Source: DATFNI01 sp963787205 (GTDB lineage Bacteria > Bacteroidota > Rhodothermia > Balneolales > DATFMH01). Taken from it: a stretch of DNA of 64,000 nt. The notes beneath the pieces were generated by a model. It made no database searches. It worked only from the letters and a program-made list of their open reading frames with translations, and was not told where the DNA came from. This document shows positions 23,490 through 33,914 of the stretch, one piece after another. Numbering within the stretch: the stretch's first letter is position 1; each line of letters begins with the position of its first letter. The position numbers and the translations under genes are program-made. The DNA is taken from NCBI GenBank assembly GCA_963787205.1, contig CAWBCD010000004.1, positions 1 through 64,000 of the forward strand. The letters run 5' to 3'.

Positions 23490-23944
23490 AGTATTCCAAC
23501 CAATCTCAGACGCTCCCCTGCCACGATAAACTCATCTACAAATCTAAGGATTTATCAACCTCACCTGCTATCCTCGAATATACCAATAGGCTTCAAACGG
23601 AAAAAGGCTGTTTTTAGCAAGTTTATTAAGTCAGCAACCCAAATTAATAAAACATGACTATCCGTAAATAGTACAACACTGCATAACAGGAGTTTTACAG
23701 TCGGGATTCTCTGGAAACCACATCCCGATTCATCGGGAAAAGCAGACACTATGTTCACAGAGAAATAAGGCTGAAATCCTCGTATTCTCTGCGCATTTCT
23801 CTGTGTCCACAGTGGTTTCTATTACCTGTGTGCTATTCCCAGACACCAATTGCTCTGATTTCGGATAGTCATTTAAGTGAATTTTTACCACTTTTGCTAT
23901 ATAAGGTTTCGCATTTAACCAGTTGCAAGGTGGCGATCATCAAA
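23490..23944. other. Gap without recognised feature
   Basis: 455 bp with no gene, attC or repeat that I recognise; the ORFs present are short and lack ribosome binding sites. Confidence 0.5.
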
Positions 23945-26193
23945 TCATTCCAGGTCGAACCGATCCAGGTTCATCACCTTGTCCCATGCTGCTACAAAGT
24001 CTTTTACGAACTTTTCTTCGGCATCCTTAAATGCATACACTTCTGCCAGGGCCCGAAGTTCGGAGTTTGAACCAAATATCAGGTCCACACGGGTCCCAGT
24101 CCACTTGACTTTTCCGGACTTACGGTCGCTGCCCTCGAACACATCCTGTGCATCAGACTTTGCCTTCCAGGTCGTACCCATATCGAGCAGATTGACAAAG
24201 AAGTCGTTAGTCAGCGTCCCCGGTTTGTCCGTGAATACGCCATGTTTCGAGTGATCGTAGTTTGTATCCAGAGCACGCATCCCGCCAAAAAGTACCGTCA
24301 ATTCAGGTGCGGTAAGGGTCAGAAGCTGTGCCTTGTCGACCAACAACTCCTCGGCCGTGGCATTTCGTTTGGTATTGCAATAATTGCGGAAGCCATCCGC
24401 ATCAGGCTTAAGCCATCCAACGGATTCCACATCGGTTTGCTCCTGTGTGGCATCGGTACGACCCGGAGTGAACGGCACCGTGATGTCATGTCCGGCTTTC
24501 TTTGCAGCCTGCTCAATAGCAGCACATCCGCCCAGCACAATCAGATCAGCCATTGAGACCTTCTTATTCCCTGACTGAGTGCTGTTGAACGCTTTTTGAA
24601 TTCCTTCGAGCGTATTTAGTATTTTGGACAATTGCTTCGGGGTATTAACCTCCCAATCCTTTTGCGGAGCCAGGCGTATGCGTGCGCCATTAGCTCCACC
24701 CCGGTAATCGGATCCACGGAATGTCGAGGCTGATGCCCAGGCAGTTGATACGAGTTCAGACACTGTTAGTCCCGAACTAAGTATTTTACCTTTTAATTCA
24801 GCAACATCTTTATCGTTAACCAATTCATGATTCACAGTCAGGAATCGGATCTTGCCATAGCAGATCTTCCTCAGGAACTTCCGGTCCCAGATAGCGCGAT
24901 TTGGGGCCCATGTCCCGATGAGTCGAGCTTAAACCATGCGCGGGCGAAGGCATCGGCAAATTCATCCGGATTCTCATAGAAATGCTTAGAAATCTTCTCG
25001 TATTCAGGATCAACTTTCAGAGCGATGTCCGTCGTGAGCATTATAGGAGCATTTTTCTTCGATGTATCGTGCGCATCCGGCACGGTGCCGTCTCCTGCTC
25101 CGTCTTTCGGCGTCCACTGGAGTTTGCCGGCAGGACTCTTGGTCAGTTCCCATTCGTAACCGAATAGGTTGTCATAAAAGCCCATGTCCCATTTGATCGG
25201 CTTATTGGTCCATGCACCCTCCAGACCACTGGTGAACGTGTCAGGACCTTTACCAGTGCCGGAGTCATTCGCCCAGCCCAGGCCCTGCTGTTCAATAGGA
25301 GCAGCTTCCGGCTCGGGACCTACATGGTCTTCAGTAACGGCACCATGGACTTTTCCAAACGTGTGTCCGCCTGCAATGAGTGCAACTGTTTCATAGTCAT
25401 TCATCGCCATGCGCTTAAACGACTGACGAATAAACTTTGCGGCTTTTTCCGGATTCGGTTCACCGTTTGGCCCTTCCGGATTCACATAGATTAGTCCCAT
25501 GTGGTCGGCAGCGAGTCTTCCCTCGAGATTTCCATCGTCGTCGTGACGCTCATTGGCCAACCATTCATGTTCGGGCCCCCAGTTGATGTCTTTTTCCGGT
25601 TCCCAGATATCTTCACGTCCGCCTCCAAAACCGAAGGTCTTGAAGCCCATCGATTCCAGGGCACAGTTCCCGGCCAGGATCATCAGGTCGCCCCATGAAA
25701 TTTTCCTACCGTATTTTTGCTTGATCGGCCAGAGCAAGCGGCGTGCCTTGTCAAGGCTCACATTGTCGGGCCAACTATTGACCGGGGCAAAACGCTGGTT
25801 TCCCGTACCTGCTCCACCGCGGCCATCGGCGACACGGTAGGTTCCGGCATCATGCCAGGCCATTCGAATGAAGAGCGGACCGTAGTGGCCCCAGTCAGCC
25901 GGCCACCACTCCTGAGAATCGGTCATCAGATCGTACAGATCCTGCTTTACGGCTTTCAGGTCGAGTTTACTAAACTCTTCGGCATAACTGAAATCCTTGT
26001 TCATCGGATTAGACAAAGAAGAATGCTGACGAAGAATCTCCAGATTCAGCTTGTTCGGCCACCAGTCACGAATATTGGTGCCACCTCCGGCCATTTCCCG
26101 TGTGGATACATCATGAAACGGGCACTTGCTTTCACCACTCATAGTATTATGATCGTTATTGTTTGATGGGTTCTGATTTTTATTATTGTCCAT
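23945..26193 (-). pseudogene. katG: Catalase-peroxidase KatG, two frameshifts
   Basis: The sequence covers a whole KatG (about 735 residues). The first frame (26193 down to about 24925) holds the N-terminal haem domain with distal MAWHDAGTYRV (Trp-His), the LIYVNPEGPNG adduct Tyr and the proximal His in ALIAGGHTFGKVHG. At about 24924 an extra base shifts the frame; THRDMGPKSRYLGPEVPEEDLLWQDPIP reads in the next frame; at about 24839 another extra base shifts it again, and NHELVNDKDVAELKGKI leads into the C-terminal domain to 23945. As written the product ends after about 425 native residues, keeping the active-site domain but losing the C-terminal one. Both extra bases follow AGT on the plus strand. 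Confidence 0.92.
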
Positions 26194-26780
26194 GCAATGT
26201 CTTGTTTATGATTTTCGATATTCCTGTTCAAGTAACCAAATCTTTTATTGAAAATAAATTGATCTCTGATTGATATTTTATATGACTTATATAGATTTTA
26301 GCTATAACCATGATTTAAAAAGACGTGATTTTCTAGAACACCTGAACTGCCGTAATCATTCATCCATCCGTCTTCCCTCCCTCTATATTCATTCATGTCT
26401 GCAGATGCAGATTATGTATTATCAGACCAGACCAAAAGTCGATCTTCCCTTATTATAAACAGACCCGTGCACTTCCAAACGGTTGACTGTTACTGGCCCG
26501 GTATCGTAGCATATCTTTCTGTCCCATAACAATTTGCAGTTACATTTTGATTTGAAACTGTTGGCCAATCAAATATGTTTGTCGTATTACGACGCTGAAT
26601 CATCAATGAATCCATCGACTAATAACAGAGACTCCAACACATCAGTGATCATACGGAAAAGGATTCACCAATCATTATTTGGCTGGTCGCAAAGAGGGGA
26701 GAAATCTTTCGCAATAAGAGGATAGATCCGATTACTGCGCGCTGTCATGTACTTTATATTCTACAATTGGAGGTGCAGAT
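26194..26780. other. Gap without recognised gene
   Basis: 587 bp upstream of katG (which reads away to the left) and upstream of the methyltransferase (which reads right). It must hold both promoters. No operator, attC or gene was recognised. Confidence 0.5.
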
Positions 26781-27543
26781 TATGAAACAATGGTATGAGG
26801 AATTATTCGAGAATTATGCATTGAAATATGAAGACGAGATTTATACAAAAGGGACGTTGGGCGAATGCGATTTCATCGAAACGAAATCAATTATAACAAG
26901 CGTTTGAAAATCCTGGATATCGGGTGTGGAACAGGGACGACACTCGATTGAATTAGCGAAACGCGGATATAATGTAACAGGAATTGACTTATCGGAATCA
27001 TTATTAAACAGGGCAAAGGAAATAGCTGCGAGACAAGAATTGGATATCAATTTTCAGATACAGGATGCCAGGTCCTTAACTTTCTCTGGGGAATATGATT
27101 TGGCCATCATGCTTTGTGAAGGAGCATTTTCCCTGATGGAAACGGATGAGATGAATTATCAGATACTTCAAAATGCTTCTAAAGCCCTAAAGGATGACGG
27201 AAAGCTTATTTTTACGACGCTGAATGGCCTTTTTCCATTATTCCATTCTGTCAAAGATTTTATCGCAAGTAATGAAAAAGATGGAAATGTCACATACGAC
27301 AATAAATCATTCGACCTGATGACGTTTCGCAATTACAGTACTCTTTATTTTGAGGATGATTCGGGCAATCAAAAAAAACTGGAATGCAACGAACGATATT
27401 ATGTCCCTTCAGAAATTACCTGGTTATTAAAATCGCTCAAATACAGAAATATCGATATTTACGGGGCTAAGCTGGGTGCATTTAGCCGTACCGACAAATT
27501 AACCACGGAAGATTTTGAAATGCTGGTTATAGCTGATAAATAA
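26781..27543 (+). pseudogene. Class I SAM-dependent methyltransferase, two frameshifts
   Basis: ATG at 26781 is preceded by TTGGAGGTGCAG, a strong ribosome binding site. The first frame (MKQWYEELFENYALKYEDEI...) breaks near 26880; EINYNKRLKILDIGCGTG, the SAM-binding glycine motif, is in a second frame; an extra G in ACAGGGACG (about 26935) shifts to the third frame, RHSIELAKRGYNVTGIDLSESLL..., which runs to 27543. Together they would give a normal methyltransferase of about 254 residues. As written the product stops at codon 42. No substrate is indicated. Confidence 0.88.
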
Positions 27544-28061
27544 TTTTAAAAATTGCATATAAGATCGACTTAATCTGACCACCCGTAACTCTCTCGGACT
27601 GATTTCTTTTAATCACGACTCTAGAACGTATCTCACCTCCAAACAACGGGCCAATTGCATCTTATAAAATTATACCCATATTACTAATCATCAGGTTGTT
27701 AGATAATGATATATTTTAATCAGTATGCTGTTAAATTATCTAAGGATTGCCACCTGTAAGCGTAGTCGCCTTTCTGACGATCGGCTACCAGGTTATAAAA
27801 GTGGGCATGGTAAAACCTGCCCAAAATATCAGAAATGAATAGTAACCAGACCCATGGTCAATGATCCAATAGCTGATGGTTTGAAGATCAATCTCAAGTC
27901 ATTTATTCGATAGCCTTCCAAACAAATTCTATATTTTCTGAAGGATTATCACAGTAAAAAAACTTATTATCCACAGACGGTAGCGATATAAGTTCAAGCT
28001 AACCGATTGTCCCAATATGCATAAGGACCAATTCAATGATAGTTGTAATAAAGGGAAAGTT
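27544..28061. other. Gap without recognised feature
   Basis: 518 bp with no gene or repeat recognised between the methyltransferase and the esterase gene. Confidence 0.5.
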
Positions 28062-29198
28062 ATGAAAACTCAAACGACATGCCGGATAGAAAACAAGATG
28101 TCCATTAGAAGAATACTGTTTCTCCTCCCTCTCCTGGCGATGTTTGCGTGTTCAAATGGCGGGATACAGACATACCCGGCCAATGACAGTCACATACAGA
28201 TTATGGGACGACACCTGGTCGACAAAGACGGTTCGGTCAAATTTGCGGCTTCCGGGGTCACTTTCTACATGAAATTCCGCGGTACACGGCTGGCCGTCGA
28301 CTTGGATGATGAATTCCGGGATTCAACGAGTTACAATTGGTTCGATGTGATCGTTGATGGCAAACCGGTCCATGAGTTTCGTACGAAGATGGGCCAGACC
28401 CGTTACGTTCTTGCCGACAGTCTGCAATCAGGAGTTCATACGTTGATTCTTTGCAAGGCTACCGAGGGACAAAATGGTCACAATAAACTGGTTGACGTGC
28501 TAACTCAACAACTTTTACAGGCCGCCCACCTGCCTGATCGCAAGATTGAATATATCGGCGATTCCATCACTTGTGGCTTCGGCGACGATACCTTACAATT
28601 TGCATGCAGCAAAGGTCAATGGTTCGATCATACCAACGCATGGTATGCGTATGGACCTCGTCTTTCCCGCCTTCTCCACACCCAGTGGATGCTCAGCTCG
28701 GTATCCGGCATGGGTATGTATCGCAACTGGAATAGCCCCGGTCCCGTAATGCCTGACGTTTACAACGGTGTTTACATGGAATATACCAAAAAGCCCGTCC
28801 CCTGGGATTTCAGCAAATATACGCCGGATTTAGTAGTCATTGCATTGGGCACCAACGACTTTTCGAAGGGGAACGGGAAAGAACCCCGTCCCAAACTTGA
28901 CGGCGATGCTTTTGTAAAAGCCTATACAAACTTTGTGGCCACCGTTCGTCAAAAATATCCCAATACTAAATTTCTGCTGGCCAATAGCCCGATGTTTGGT
29001 CCCGACCAGAAGGAAATTCTAAGTGGATATCTGCATCGTGTCATTGAAAATAGAGAAGCGGCCGGCGACAGCGCTATCACCTACTTTAGTTGGGGGCAAA
29101 CTTTTAATTCCGGCTGCGACGGGCACCCCGATATGAAACAACAAGGTGAGATGGCAAAACTGTTGGCTCAGAAAGTCCGGGATTATATGAATTGGTAA
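28062..29198 (+). CDS. Lipoprotein SGNH/CE2-type acetylesterase
   Basis: 378 residues from the ATG at 28062; ATG at 28098 (MSIRRILFLLPLLAMFAC) is an alternative, giving a shorter signal peptide. Lipobox LAMFAC places it in the outer membrane. An N-terminal beta-sheet domain (about 40-135, IQIMGRHLVDKDGSVKFAAS...) precedes the SGNH hydrolase domain: nucleophile Ser in YIGDSITCGFGDD, VIALGTNDFSKG, and the Asp/His pair in SGCDGHPDMKQQGEMAKLL. This two-domain layout is that of carbohydrate esterase family 2, which removes acetyl groups from plant polysaccharides. It is one of the few intact genes in this decayed zone. Confidence 0.88.
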   Translation: MKTQTTCRIENKMSIRRILFLLPLLAMFACSNGGIQTYPANDSHIQIMGRHLVDKDGSVKFAASGVTFYMKFRGTRLAVDLDDEFRDSTSYNWFDVIVDGKPVHEFRTKMGQTRYVLADSLQSGVHTLILCKATEGQNGHNKLVDVLTQQLLQAAHLPDRKIEYIGDSITCGFGDDTLQFACSKGQWFDHTNAWYAYGPRLSRLLHTQWMLSSVSGMGMYRNWNSPGPVMPDVYNGVYMEYTKKPVPWDFSKYTPDLVVIALGTNDFSKGNGKEPRPKLDGDAFVKAYTNFVATVRQKYPNTKFLLANSPMFGPDQKEILSGYLHRVIENREAAGDSAITYFSWGQTFNSGCDGHPDMKQQGEMAKLLAQKVRDYMNW

Positions 29199-29341
29199 TA
29201 TCTCACGCCCGACTCCTATCATTATACTTTTAGAGGAGTTGGGATATTTTTACTAAGTCTATATTTTGTAGTATTCTAATCGTGTATCTGAGATAAGAAA
29301 CTATATATTGTCTGATAATAATCAGGTCAAATATTCATCAT

Positions 29342-29542
29342 ATGAAAAAGAGAACAGTTGAAGCTATTTTCGGTGTATTGTTAATTACACTTGCGCTATT
29401 CCTAACAAAAACATATATATATACATCAATCAAGGGACTGGTTTTGGATGTTGGAGGATCCATTGGTGTTGCAGTGTCTATTGCAGTGGGTTTAATCCTT
29501 GTCTCTCTCTTAAGTGGCAGTTATCTACTCAAAAGGAAATAA
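29342..29542 (+). CDS. Small membrane protein, hypothetical
   Basis: 66 residues with two hydrophobic helices (about 8-30 AIFGVLLITLALFLTKTYIY and 36-60 VGGSIGVAVSIAVGLILVSLLS) and basic ends (KKRT at the start, LLKRK at the end). No family recognised. It stands alone, with AT-rich DNA before it and no clear ribosome binding site. Confidence 0.5.
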   Translation: MKKRTVEAIFGVLLITLALFLTKTYIYTSIKGLVLDVGGSIGVAVSIAVGLILVSLLSGSYLLKRK

Positions 29543-29724
29543 TATCATGTAGTTTCAATAGGGTATTTTTACATGATGATCACCTATTCCGTTCCAGAGT
29601 GTTTTAGCACTGTATCAGGGCTTCTCAATGGAATTACCACAAAAATAAGCCGCAGGAACATATCAGATTATATATCCTGTTAATGAAGAAGCAACAATGA
29701 ATTTTATTATTAGATAGAAGGATT

Positions 29725-30050
29725 TATTTAACACAAAACCTGGTAAAGGGTATACAATATTGCAGGATAGATCCATTTACCCTTAATCAATTTGGAGGAT
29801 GTGGAAATGAGGACCACAATAATCGCAATGCCGGGTATGGTTATCAATGGTGGCCGGCGGATGCGGACAACCATCATTTTGAATTTGTCTGGGCCATGGA
29901 GGTTAGCTTATTGTAGTATTGAATGACCTTGATATGGTCATCGTCACCACTGCGGATCCATTTTATGGTAAGGAAAAACACTGGCAGGCGTGGAAATTTG
30001 AGCAGGGAATTATCAATTTAGTTGGCAAGTTTATATCGTCTCTCCCCTGA
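29725..30050 (+). pseudogene. Beta-lactamase-family serine hydrolase, C-terminal scrap
   Basis: YGYQWWPADADNHHFEF (about 29834-29890) and, in another frame, GG*LIVVLNDLDMVIVTTADP then FYGKEKHWQAWKFEQGIINL match the end of class C beta-lactamase-like serine hydrolases (YGYGWW...GYGGQ.IVV.P..D.VVV.T). A stop lies where Gln is expected after GG, and the active-site domain is absent. Decayed. Confidence 0.6.
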
Positions 30051-30194
30051 TGAACAATAATTCGTCATTATCACATGCTACTCATGCTGTAATCCTCATT
30101 GGCGGCAGCCGGATATCCCATATAGGATAATATTTAAGTCTTTCGTATAGAGGGTATTAGTCATTACACGCAGGAAAAACCTGGAGGATTGATT

Positions 30195-31172
30195 ATGAAA
30201 GCAATTGTTTGTACCAAATATGGTCCGCCGGAGGTTCTTAAGCTCAAAGAGGTAGAAAAACCTGTTCCGCATGACTATGAAGTATTAATAAAAGTACATG
30301 CAGCAAGTGTTACCACCGCGGATTGTATGATGCGCCGCGGTCAACCTTTTTATGGAAGGTTGGTTATCGGGCTTGTCCGGCCTAAAAATCCAATAACCGG
30401 GACAGGATTTGCAGGTGTAATAGAAGATGCCGGAAAAAGGGTAACACTATTTAAAAAAGGCGACTCTGTTTTTGGTGAGACCGGTGTCTCGTTTGGCACC
30501 AATGCCGAATATGTCTGCTTACCAGAAGACGGGCTCATAACAACATTGCCTGATAATATATCCTGGGATGAGGCTGCGCCCATTTGTGATGGAGCTTTAA
30601 CCTCATGGAGTTTTCTAAAGGATATTGGCAAGATTCAGCAAGGACAAAAAGTCCTGATTAATGGTGCTTCCGGAAGTCTGGGTAGCTCAGCGATACAAAT
30701 TGCCAGATACTTCGGTGCAGAAGTAACGGGCGTATGCAGTACCTCAAATTTAGACATGGTTACCTCTCTGGGAGCTGACAGGGTTGTCGATTATACCAAA
30801 GACGATTTCACTAAAAACGGACAAACCTACGATATTATATTTGATACGATAGGCAAGAGTTCCTTTTCTCGTTGTAAAGATTCACTGACTAAATATGGCG
30901 TCTATCTCTCGCCGGTCCTCGGAATCCCCCTCCTGCTTCGAATGATGTGGACTTCCAAATTCAGCAGCAAAAAGGCGAAATTTTCAGCCACTGGATTGCG
31001 CCCTGTTCCTGAGCTTCGGGTACTTCTCAATGAAATAAAGATGCTTATCGAGGCTAAAGAGTTAAAATTAGTTATTGACAGACGCTGTACATTGGAACAG
31101 ACAGCAGAAGCCCACAAGTATGTGGAAACGGGACACAAAAAAGGCAATGTGGTCATATCGATAGGAACATGA
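30195..31172 (+). CDS. NAD(P)-dependent MDR family alcohol dehydrogenase / quinone oxidoreductase
   Basis: 325 residues from the ATG at 30195, well placed after GGAGG. The GroES-like N-terminal half shows KPVPHDYEVLIKVHAASVTTADCMMRRG, without the zinc-binding Cys/His set, as in zinc-independent members. The cofactor part has VLINGASGSLGSSAIQIARYFGAEVTGV and LGADRVVDYTKDDF. Such enzymes reduce quinones or unsaturated carbonyls. Function beyond this cannot be told. It stands alone. Confidence 0.88.
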   Translation: MKAIVCTKYGPPEVLKLKEVEKPVPHDYEVLIKVHAASVTTADCMMRRGQPFYGRLVIGLVRPKNPITGTGFAGVIEDAGKRVTLFKKGDSVFGETGVSFGTNAEYVCLPEDGLITTLPDNISWDEAAPICDGALTSWSFLKDIGKIQQGQKVLINGASGSLGSSAIQIARYFGAEVTGVCSTSNLDMVTSLGADRVVDYTKDDFTKNGQTYDIIFDTIGKSSFSRCKDSLTKYGVYLSPVLGIPLLLRMMWTSKFSSKKAKFSATGLRPVPELRVLLNEIKMLIEAKELKLVIDRRCTLEQTAEAHKYVETGHKKGNVVISIGT

Positions 31173-31360
31173 TATAAAACAGGGAAATAATAGATCTTCA
31201 ACTATCGAATCCTCTTTATAGATTTCATCCCGGACCTGATTATCTTCCACTCCATAATCCTATGGAAATCAATCCAGTAGATATTGTATTAACAGGTCAT
31301 TAACACTACATTCAATTTAGCGACCTTTAGTGCACTTCGTAACATGAAGAATAAGGGATT

Positions 31361-31729
31361 TTGAACACACGACCGCTTTCGATTACAATGATCAGTTGGT
31401 TGTTTATAGCTGTTGGCTGCATCGCATCCCTTGCCATATTATCACCATTATTCGGAAGCACTGTGAATTTGACATCGCACGACTTTTTTGATTTAACAAT
31501 GGCCCTGTCTGTCAACGTTCTGGCAATTATCTGTGGAATATTTATTCTATTTGGCCACAATTGGGCACGTTGGGTGATCGTCCCCTGGATGTGCTTTCAC
31601 ATTATCATTAGCCTGAATTCACCGCCTAAGCTCATCGCACATGGGGTGATTTTTAGCATTATCCTCTACTTTCTCTTTCGCCCCAAGACATCAGGTTATT
31701 TTATGAGAGGCAAAACCGAACCGGCTTAG
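31361..31729 (+). CDS. Membrane protein, hypothetical
   Basis: 122 residues with about four hydrophobic segments (MISWLFIAVGCIASLAILSP, ALSVNVLAIICGIFILFGH, NWARWVIVPWMCFHIIISL, HGVIFSIILYFLFRP). The first codon is TTG (NTRPLSIT then ATG at 31388); the conserved opening suggests the TTG has replaced an ATG. The family seems to be a common small membrane protein; no function is known to me. Confidence 0.6.
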   Translation: MNTRPLSITMISWLFIAVGCIASLAILSPLFGSTVNLTSHDFFDLTMALSVNVLAIICGIFILFGHNWARWVIVPWMCFHIIISLNSPPKLIAHGVIFSIILYFLFRPKTSGYFMRGKTEPA

Positions 31730-31883
31730 GATTTAAATTTATCCCGTCCCTGTTTCTGTTTGTGAATTTCCAAACACTTTCGACTACGTTGAAAACGGGT
31801 GTCCTTAACAGAAAACGAATATCACCTGACTTAACTTCAATTTGTATAAAAAATTCAATTCGGATCAGCATAATTTGATCGAT

Positions 31884-32081
31884 ATGACTTCAAACGGGCT
31901 TGAAACAAACAAGGAAAACGCAATGGCTTTTTACAGTCTTATGTTCAATGAAGGCAAACCAGCCGAGGCCCTTAGAAAATACGCAGGTGCTGAATATATC
32001 CAGCACAATCCTCACGTACCGGATGGTAAAGACGGTATCATTTGGGATATCTTTTGTATTTCTAAAAGCAGCCCGGCATGA
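31884..32081 (+). pseudogene. SnoaL-like (NTF2-fold) protein, N-terminal fragment
   Basis: TNKENAMAFYSLMFNEGKPAEALRKYAGAEYIQHNPHVPDGKDGII is the usual opening of SnoaL-like polyketide-cyclase-type proteins of about 130 residues. It breaks off after 50 residues at about 32040 and runs into a fragment of another gene. A possible C-terminal scrap of such a protein lies on the minus strand at about 32650-32770. Confidence 0.75.
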
Positions 32082-32565
32082 GTCACCTGGGATACAGTCT
32101 TTACTCGAAGTTCTCAAAAATTACACCAGTGCCGTGATGGAAAGGTTATTATGTTTTACGATCATCGGACTTGGATTAGGTTTATTGATTGTACCCGGTA
32201 TATATTTTGGTTGCAGGCTCGTATTTGTTTGCTATCTCGTGGTTGAAAAAAAAATGGATAGCATTGAATCTGTGAAGATGAGCTGGCAAGTAACGCAGGG
32301 ATATACACTAACAATTTTTGGAATCGGCATGACTGCCCTGCTTGTTTATCTGGCTGGCCTCATTGCTTTTGGCGTCGGAATCATCCTCTCCATGATTTGG
32401 GTGAGACTGGCTTATGCCTCTATCTACCATTCGGTTGCCTCCGATAATCAGTTGTTAAAGAACTACGGCAAGCCAACTATCGCAAAAGATGCCCATCCAA
32501 ATTCGCGTTCTGATTATGAGGAAGGATCACGCCTCAGAAATATGTTGAAAGACGGTGACGAATGA
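32043..32565 (+). pseudogene. Membrane protein, C-terminal fragment (DUF975/UPF0259-like)
   Basis: The frame VFLKAARHESPGIQSLLEVL then KNYTSAVMERLLCFTIIGLG continues through two membrane segments (CFTIIGLGLGLLIVPGIYFGCRLVFVCYLVVEKKMDSIESVKMSWQVTQG, TIFGIGMTALLVYLAGLIAFGVGIILSMIWVRLAYASIY). The pattern 'IPGI.F..R..F..YLVVEK....EA...SW..T.G' belongs to polytopic DUF975-like proteins of 200-250 residues. The N-terminal part is missing, replaced by the SnoaL-like fragment, so a deletion joined two genes at about 32040. Confidence 0.65.
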
Positions 32566-32974
32566 TAGACCAGATGATGAAATTGAAACATAGCCGGTAA
32601 TAACGACTAAAAGCACGGGTTGGGTACCTTCGAAAGGTCAACAATTCCTTACATCATTATTTGTGCGTTTTTGTAAATCCATTTACCGTTTTCATACATG
32701 TCGGTTATATGATTAGTACTTTTTGAATGAAAACACAGACCATATTCAACATAATGATATTTGTAATTTTAAAATCGTTGAGAGATCATTTAAACTTTTT
32801 TTTACACAAACAAGAAAAAAACATGGTTTTCCACAAAAAAGGATGTAAATTGTCCGCATGTTTTAAGGAATTCATTTTACGGTTGCTACCGCGTTTATCA
32901 TTAACATAAATGCAAAAGTGAGGCGTATTAACTGTATTCCTTGATTTATTATCTCTAAATATATCACTTGCTTT
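32566..32974. other. Gap; leader region of the RRM gene
   Basis: 409 bp without an intact gene. On the minus strand near 32650-32770 the phrase HYVEYGLCFHSKSTNHITDM then YENGKWIYKNAQIMM looks like the end of a SnoaL-like gene, a weak reading. The part closest to 32975 should contain the promoter and leader of the RNA-binding protein gene. Confidence 0.4.
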
Positions 32975-33271
32975 ATGAATATCTATGTAGGAAATCTGGA
33001 TTACACCGTTTCCAATGACACACTAAAAGAACTGTTCGAAGAATACGGAGCCGTCAATTCGGCTACTGTTATCACAGATCGGGAAACCGGCAGATCAAAA
33101 GGCTTCGGCTTTGTTGAAATGGAAAATGATGATGAAGCTCAATCAGCTATTGATGAGCTGGAAGGCGTTGAAGTTAAAGGCCGTACTATTAAAGTAAATA
33201 AGGCCCGTCCCAGAAATTCTGGTGGTGGGAATTTTGGTGGTGGTAACCGCAACAGATACAGTAGACGATAA
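32975..33271 (+). CDS. RRM-type RNA-binding protein
   Basis: 98 residues: one RNA recognition motif and a Gly/Arg/Asn tail. RNP2 is MNIYVGNL (residues 1-8) and RNP1 is KGFGFVEM (about 41-48). The tail is RPRNSGGGNFGGGNRNRYSRR. These small proteins are cold-induced RNA chaperones in several phyla. A clear terminator follows 24 bp after the stop. Confidence 0.95.
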   Translation: MNIYVGNLDYTVSNDTLKELFEEYGAVNSATVITDRETGRSKGFGFVEMENDDEAQSAIDELEGVEVKGRTIKVNKARPRNSGGGNFGGGNRNRYSRR

Positions 33272-33294
33272 TTTTTTCGTTGAATATCTACGGA

Positions 33295-33320
33295 AAGCCC
33301 CGTTGTACGGGGCTTTTTTT
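33295..33320 (+). terminator. Rho-independent terminator after the RRM gene
   Basis: AAGCCCCGT, loop TGT, ACGGGGCTT, then TTTTT. Perfect 9-bp stem followed by a T run. Confidence 0.93.
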
Positions 33321-33530
33321 GTATCTGGAATTAGTTGGTATCGACTATTAAGGAATTTTTTTCTTCTCAAATTAATTATTTATACTTAGTTATGGTAATT
33401 AATAAATAGGTAATTATTACTAGTTTTAGAAAGCTTTATATTAAGATTAGTTAATACTAATCCCTCTATAACCCTAACCCCCAATGCGGTAAAATGCCCG
33501 CCTGTAATACTTTGCCTAAAAGATAGATAT

Positions 33531-33563
33531 AAAAAGGCCGCGTTTTCCCCTCGTGGCCTTTTG
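33531..33563 (-). terminator. Rho-independent terminator at the end of the efflux operon
   Basis: AAAAGGCCGCG and CGTGGCCTTTT form a stem; on the minus strand it ends in a T run (from AAAAAGGCC). It lies 23 bp after the stop of the DUF2892 gene. Confidence 0.8.
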
Positions 33564-33585
33564 CTTGAAAGTGATCATAGTTTAA

Positions 33586-33783
33586 TCAATCAACCCTTTT
33601 CTCCATGATCTTTTGGATCAACATTTCAGCAGGACAAAACCGTGTTATCGAAGATTGCAATAGATTAACTCCAATAAATGCGGTTAATAAAAACCACTGG
33701 GTATTTGCAAAATAGCCCAGTGCAAGAGACACTAACACCAATGTACCGGCAAGAGCGCGTACTAATCTTTCCGACATAGACAC
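33586..33783 (-). CDS. DUF2892 (YgaP-type) membrane protein
   Basis: 65 residues. SERLVRALAGTLVLVSLALGYFANTQWFLLTAFIGVNLLQSSITRFCPAEMLIQKI is the DUF2892 pattern: an RxxR start, two membrane helices, and the closing TGFCP/TRFCP phrase with its Cys. This domain also forms the C-terminal membrane anchor of the rhodanese YgaP. It is the last gene of the RND efflux operon and precedes a terminator. Confidence 0.93.
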   Translation of the reverse strand: MSMSERLVRALAGTLVLVSLALGYFANTQWFLLTAFIGVNLLQSSITRFCPAEMLIQKIMEKRVD

Positions 33784-33914
33784 TAAATATTTAAACAGTT
33801 ACTAATTGTTAAAACGGCTACAAGAATTTATCCGGGTTTTCATAGATCTTCATTAATCCTGGTATTGCATGCAATACTCTTACAAAAACCGTATTAGCGG
33901 TCTTACTGAGCATT

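Noticed and set aside
32727..32909. 60-codon frame upstream of the RRM gene
   Set aside because: It lies in the leader region, lacks family support and is AT-rich enough to be open by chance.
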